Assembly (NCBI GenBank): GCA_965215615.1
Contig: OZ244068.1
Span: forward strand, 2,666,001-2,730,000
From: CBDATA01 sp965215615
Lineage (GTDB): Bacteria; Acidobacteriota; Vicinamibacteria; Marinacidobacterales; Marinacidobacteraceae
Reading direction: 5' to 3'
DNA: 64,000 bases
Shown here: one piece after another, positions 61,558 through 64,000 of the stretch
Position numbering within the stretch: the stretch's first letter is position 1
Layout of the letters: the number at the start of each line of letters is the position of its first letter
Notes under the pieces: model-generated
The model's input: only the letters and a program-made list of their open reading frames with translations
Told to the model about the DNA's origin: nothing
Database searches by the model: none
Translations under genes and position numbers: made by a program

Positions 61558-62176
61558 CGGTCTTCCAGCCTTCCGGATATTTCTCGGCGGCGGCGGCATC
61601 GCTGACCGCGGGAACGATGATGACATCGTCCCCGTCCTTCCAGTTGACCGGGGTGGCCACCTGGTGTTCCGCAGTGAGTTGCATGGAATCGAGAACCCGC
61701 AGAACCTCGTCGAAGTTCCGGCCGGTGGTCATCGGGTAGGTAAGGACCAGCTTGATCCGCTTGTCCGGCCCGACGACGAAGACCGACCGCACCGTCATGT
61801 TGTCGGCGGCGGTCCGTCCCTCGCCGCCGAGTGCGTTCGGGTGGATCATGTCGTAGAGCTTCGCCACCGCGAGATCGTCGTCGCCGATCAGCGGGTAATC
61901 CACCGGATGCCCCTGCGTTTCCTCGATGTCGGATTTCCAGCGCTCGTGGTCTTCGACCGGATCCACGCTGAGCCCGATGACCTTGCAGTTCCGCTCCCGG
62001 AACTCGGACGCGAGACCCGCCATGTAGCCGAGTTCGGTGGTGCAGACCGGAGTGAAATCCTTCGGGTGGGAAAAGAGGATCGCCCAGCCGTCGCCGATCC
62101 ATTCGTGGAAACGGATCGTTCCGTGGGTGGTGCGCGCCGTGAAATCGGGAGCCTGGTCGCCGATGCGTAGGGTCAT
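61517..62176 (-). CDS. Peroxiredoxin, Prx6/1-Cys type
   Basis: The 219-residue peroxidase reduces H2O2 and organic peroxides. The peroxidatic site is FTPVCTTE with C45; LSVDPVEDHERWKSDI and the C-terminal arm typical of Prx6 are present (KYPEGWKTVRPYLRLV). An additional C64 is seen. Prx6-type enzymes need glutathione or another thiol for recycling. Confidence 0.93.
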   Translation of the reverse strand: MTLRIGDQAPDFTARTTHGTIRFHEWIGDGWAILFSHPKDFTPVCTTELGYMAGLASEFRERNCKVIGLSVDPVEDHERWKSDIEETQGHPVDYPLIGDDDLAVAKLYDMIHPNALGGEGRTAADNMTVRSVFVVGPDKRIKLVLTYPMTTGRNFDEVLRVLDSMQLTAEHQVATPVNWKDGDDVIIVPAVSDAAAAEKYPEGWKTVRPYLRLVRQPGK

Positions 62177-62322
62177 GGTCGGAAGTTCCTCGAGAAGGGA
62201 AAGGGAGAAATAGGGTCGGGGAAGCTAGCGCAAGAATTGACAGGTTCGGGTGCCCGCCCTATCGTTACCCGCCTTCCGGACAGGGGTTCGTCCGGGAGCC
62301 AACCACCAGCAGAGAGGTTCAC

Positions 62323-62517
62323 TTGGCGGAAATCACTGTCCAGGAAGGCGAAACTGTAGAAACGGCGCTCAAACGATTCAAGCGTCGCGTCCAGGCCGAA
62401 GACATCATCAAGGATGTCAAGCGGCACTCCTTCTACGTGAAGCCGGGTGACAAGCTGAGGGCCAAGCGCGCAGCGGCGCGGAAGCGCGCCCGCAAGCGCC
62501 GGCGTCGCACCCGCTGA
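62323..62517 (+). CDS. rpsU: 30S ribosomal protein S21
   Basis: The 64-residue protein has ETVETALKRFKRRVQAEDI and a very basic tail (AARKRARKRRRR). S21 aids translation initiation on the small subunit. TTG 62323 follows AGAGAGG. It is 10 bp upstream of purD in the same orientation. Confidence 0.95.
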   Translation: MAEITVQEGETVETALKRFKRRVQAEDIIKDVKRHSFYVKPGDKLRAKRAAARKRARKRRRRTR

Positions 62518-62527
62518 TCGGCGGGCC

Positions 62528-63796
62528 GTGCGCGTTCTCCTGATCGGCTCGGGGGGGCGGGAGCACGCCCTCGCCTGGGCGATCGCGAAAAGTCCGGAGC
62601 TTTCGGAGCTGGTCGCAGCGCCCGGCAATCCGGGCATCGCGAAACTCGCGAGGCTCGCGCCGATTCCGGTTTCGGACGGCGACCGACTGGTGGAACTCGC
62701 AGCTTACGAGCGGTTCGACCTCGTGGTGGTCGGCCCGGAAGCGCCGCTCGCCGACGGCCTTGCGGATCGGTTGCAGGAGGCCGGAATTCCCTGCCTCGGC
62801 CCCCGTCGCGACGCGGCCCGACTCGAAGCCTCCAAATCCTTCGCCAAGGACTTCCTCGAACGGCGCGGCATCCCGACCGCGCGCCACCGGGTGATCCGGG
62901 AGACCACCGAAGCGCGGCGGGTCCTGAAGAGCCGCGAACTCGGCGAGCAGGTGGTGGTCAAGGCGAGCGGGCTCGCCGCCGGAAAAGGCGTGTTCCTTCC
63001 GGACAGCCTTGAAGAAGCCGAACAGCAGGCGGAGCGTCTGCTCGCGGGAGCGCTCGGTGAGGCAGGCCACTCGGTGGTTCTCGAAGAACGACTCGAAGGC
63101 CCCGAGCTGAGCGTCTTCGCGATCAGCGACGGTGAAAACGTCGCGTTCGCCGGAACCGCCCGGGATTTCAAGCGCCGTTTCGACGGAGACCGCGGGCCGA
63201 ACACCGGGGGGATGGGCTGCGTGAGCCCCGGAAACGAGGATCCGGAGCTCCTCGCGCATATCCGACGGGACATCCTCGAACCGACGATCACCGGGCTCGC
63301 GGAAGAGGGACGCGCCTACCGCGGCATCCTCTACGCCGGCCTGATGCTGACCGCGAACGGCCCCCGGGTGCTCGAGTTCAACGTGCGCTTCGGCGATCCG
63401 GAAGCCCAGGCGGTGCTGCCGCGGCTCGATTCCGATCTGCTACCGGTACTCCACGCCGCCGCGACCGGCCGCCTCACCGAACAAGCGCTGCGGTTCCGGC
63501 CGGAGCCTTCGGTGTGCGTGATCCTCGTTTCGGATGGCTACCCGGGGGAGTACCGGAAGGGGGAGCTCATCCACGGCCTCCCCGAATCGGTGGAAAGCGG
63601 AGAAGCCCGCGTCTTCCACGCCGGCACCCGAATCGGCACCCACAAGGGGCCGGACGGGATCCGGACCGCCGGCGGACGGGTGGTCGCGGTCACCGGGCTC
63701 GGTTCCGACCGGGAATCGGCACGCCGCACGGCCTACCGGACCGCTGACGGCATCCACTGGGACGGCCTGAGCCGCCGCGAAGACATCGGCGCGTAG
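62528..63796 (+). CDS. purD: Phosphoribosylamine-glycine ligase
   Basis: The 422-residue ATP-grasp enzyme joins glycine to phosphoribosylamine in purine synthesis. Family motifs: LLIGSGGREHALAWAI, VVGPEAPLADGL, VVVKASGLAAGKGV, GDRGPNTGGMGC and VLEFNVRFGDPEAQAVLPRL. GTG 62528 is the start. purE follows after 23 bp, so the two form a purine operon with rpsU at its head. Confidence 0.96.
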   Translation: MRVLLIGSGGREHALAWAIAKSPELSELVAAPGNPGIAKLARLAPIPVSDGDRLVELAAYERFDLVVVGPEAPLADGLADRLQEAGIPCLGPRRDAARLEASKSFAKDFLERRGIPTARHRVIRETTEARRVLKSRELGEQVVVKASGLAAGKGVFLPDSLEEAEQQAERLLAGALGEAGHSVVLEERLEGPELSVFAISDGENVAFAGTARDFKRRFDGDRGPNTGGMGCVSPGNEDPELLAHIRRDILEPTITGLAEEGRAYRGILYAGLMLTANGPRVLEFNVRFGDPEAQAVLPRLDSDLLPVLHAAATGRLTEQALRFRPEPSVCVILVSDGYPGEYRKGELIHGLPESVESGEARVFHAGTRIGTHKGPDGIRTAGGRVVAVTGLGSDRESARRTAYRTADGIHWDGLSRREDIGA

Positions 63797-63819
63797 AGCC
63801 GCGCCAAAGGGAGAGACAC

Positions 63820-64000
63820 ATGAGTTCCAAACCCAAGGTTCTGATCGTGATGGGAAGTCCGTCGGACATCGAGGTGATGAGCGAGGCGAAGAAGGTTCTC
63901 GACTCGCTCGGCATCCCCTCGCGGATGGGGGTCTATTCCGCCCACCGGACCCCGGAGCGCGCCGCCCGGCTCGCGGACAGCGCCCGCGAGGAAGGCATCG
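63820..64000 (+). CDS. purE: N5-carboxyaminoimidazole ribonucleotide mutase, 5' part
   Basis: Sixty residues are visible before the window ends: VLIVMGSPSDIEVMSEA and SAHRTPERAARLADSA, the phosphate-binding and His regions of PurE. AAGGGAG lies 8 nt before ATG 63820. It acts in the purine pathway after PurD. Confidence 0.93.
   Translation, partial: MSSKPKVLIVMGSPSDIEVMSEAKKVLDSLGIPSRMGVYSAHRTPERAARLADSAREEGI

Overview
This is a 64 kb window of a GC-rich bacterial chromosome. Genes are tightly packed, GTG and TTG starts are common, and many convergent genes overlap at their 3' ends. The gene content (lipoproteins, a very long BNR/sortilin-like secreted protein, a TPR protein of the GWxTD/VWFA-associated style, Rrf2-SufBCDSU-SufT, a DNA polymerase I without recognisable proofreading motifs) fits an Acidobacteriota-like Gram-negative. 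That placement is an inference from gene style; no rRNA or phylogenetic marker was tested.

Layout. 0-3 kb: the end of a TPR protein, a small coiled-coil membrane protein, and remnants of toxin-antitoxin modules (a frameshifted AbrB-type antitoxin facing a solitary HicB-like gene). 3.0-9.1 kb: a complete iron-sulfur assembly operon (Rrf2 regulator, sufB, sufC, sufD, sufS, sufU, sufT) behind a palindromic operator. 9.1-17 kb: a first defence-like cluster with a truncated AAA ATPase, a RecB-like nuclease/helicase of the TM0106 family, a run of 21 G, a restriction endonuclease with an unassigned N-terminal domain, and two ATPases of mobile-island type. 17.1-22.2 kb: a small secreted His/Cys protein with an ABC-2 exporter (one ATPase, two permeases), then a sarcosine/N-methyltryptophan oxidase-type flavoenzyme. 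An IS1634-type element (22347-24263) has inserted next to it and created an exact 168-bp target duplication.

24.3-35.4 kb: a PQQ-like beta-propeller protein, a VapBC pair, a methyltransferase, a Fic protein behind a 12-bp-phased GTCA array, another DUF4143 ATPase, and then a transferred EcoRII-type restriction-modification set (Dcm-like methylase, Vsr mismatch endonuclease, EcoRII-like nuclease). A DUF3644 gene follows, broken by an IS5-family element whose removal restores its reading frame exactly. The base composition is clearly more AT-rich from about 32.4 to 35.2 kb. 35.2-42.1 kb: a truncated antitoxin at the island edge, the 1068-residue BNR protein, tadA, a tRNA-Ser(CGA), and a gene graveyard (deleted vapB, frameshifted vapC, doubly frameshifted ankyrin gene, DUF4143 remnant).

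42.1-64 kb: mostly housekeeping. It holds a DUF5131 protein, a secreted endonuclease/exonuclease/phosphatase, an SNF2 helicase paired with a SWIM-like protein that lacks its zinc cysteines, an AAA ATPase, glycosyltransferases, a methyltransferase, a 187-bp MITE-like inverted-repeat element supplying both flanking stop codons, a cyclophilin, ogt, a HAD phosphatase, polA, rpiA, a GH20-type glycosidase, a STAS protein, a phosphate acyltransferase, a peroxiredoxin, rpsU, purD and the start of purE.
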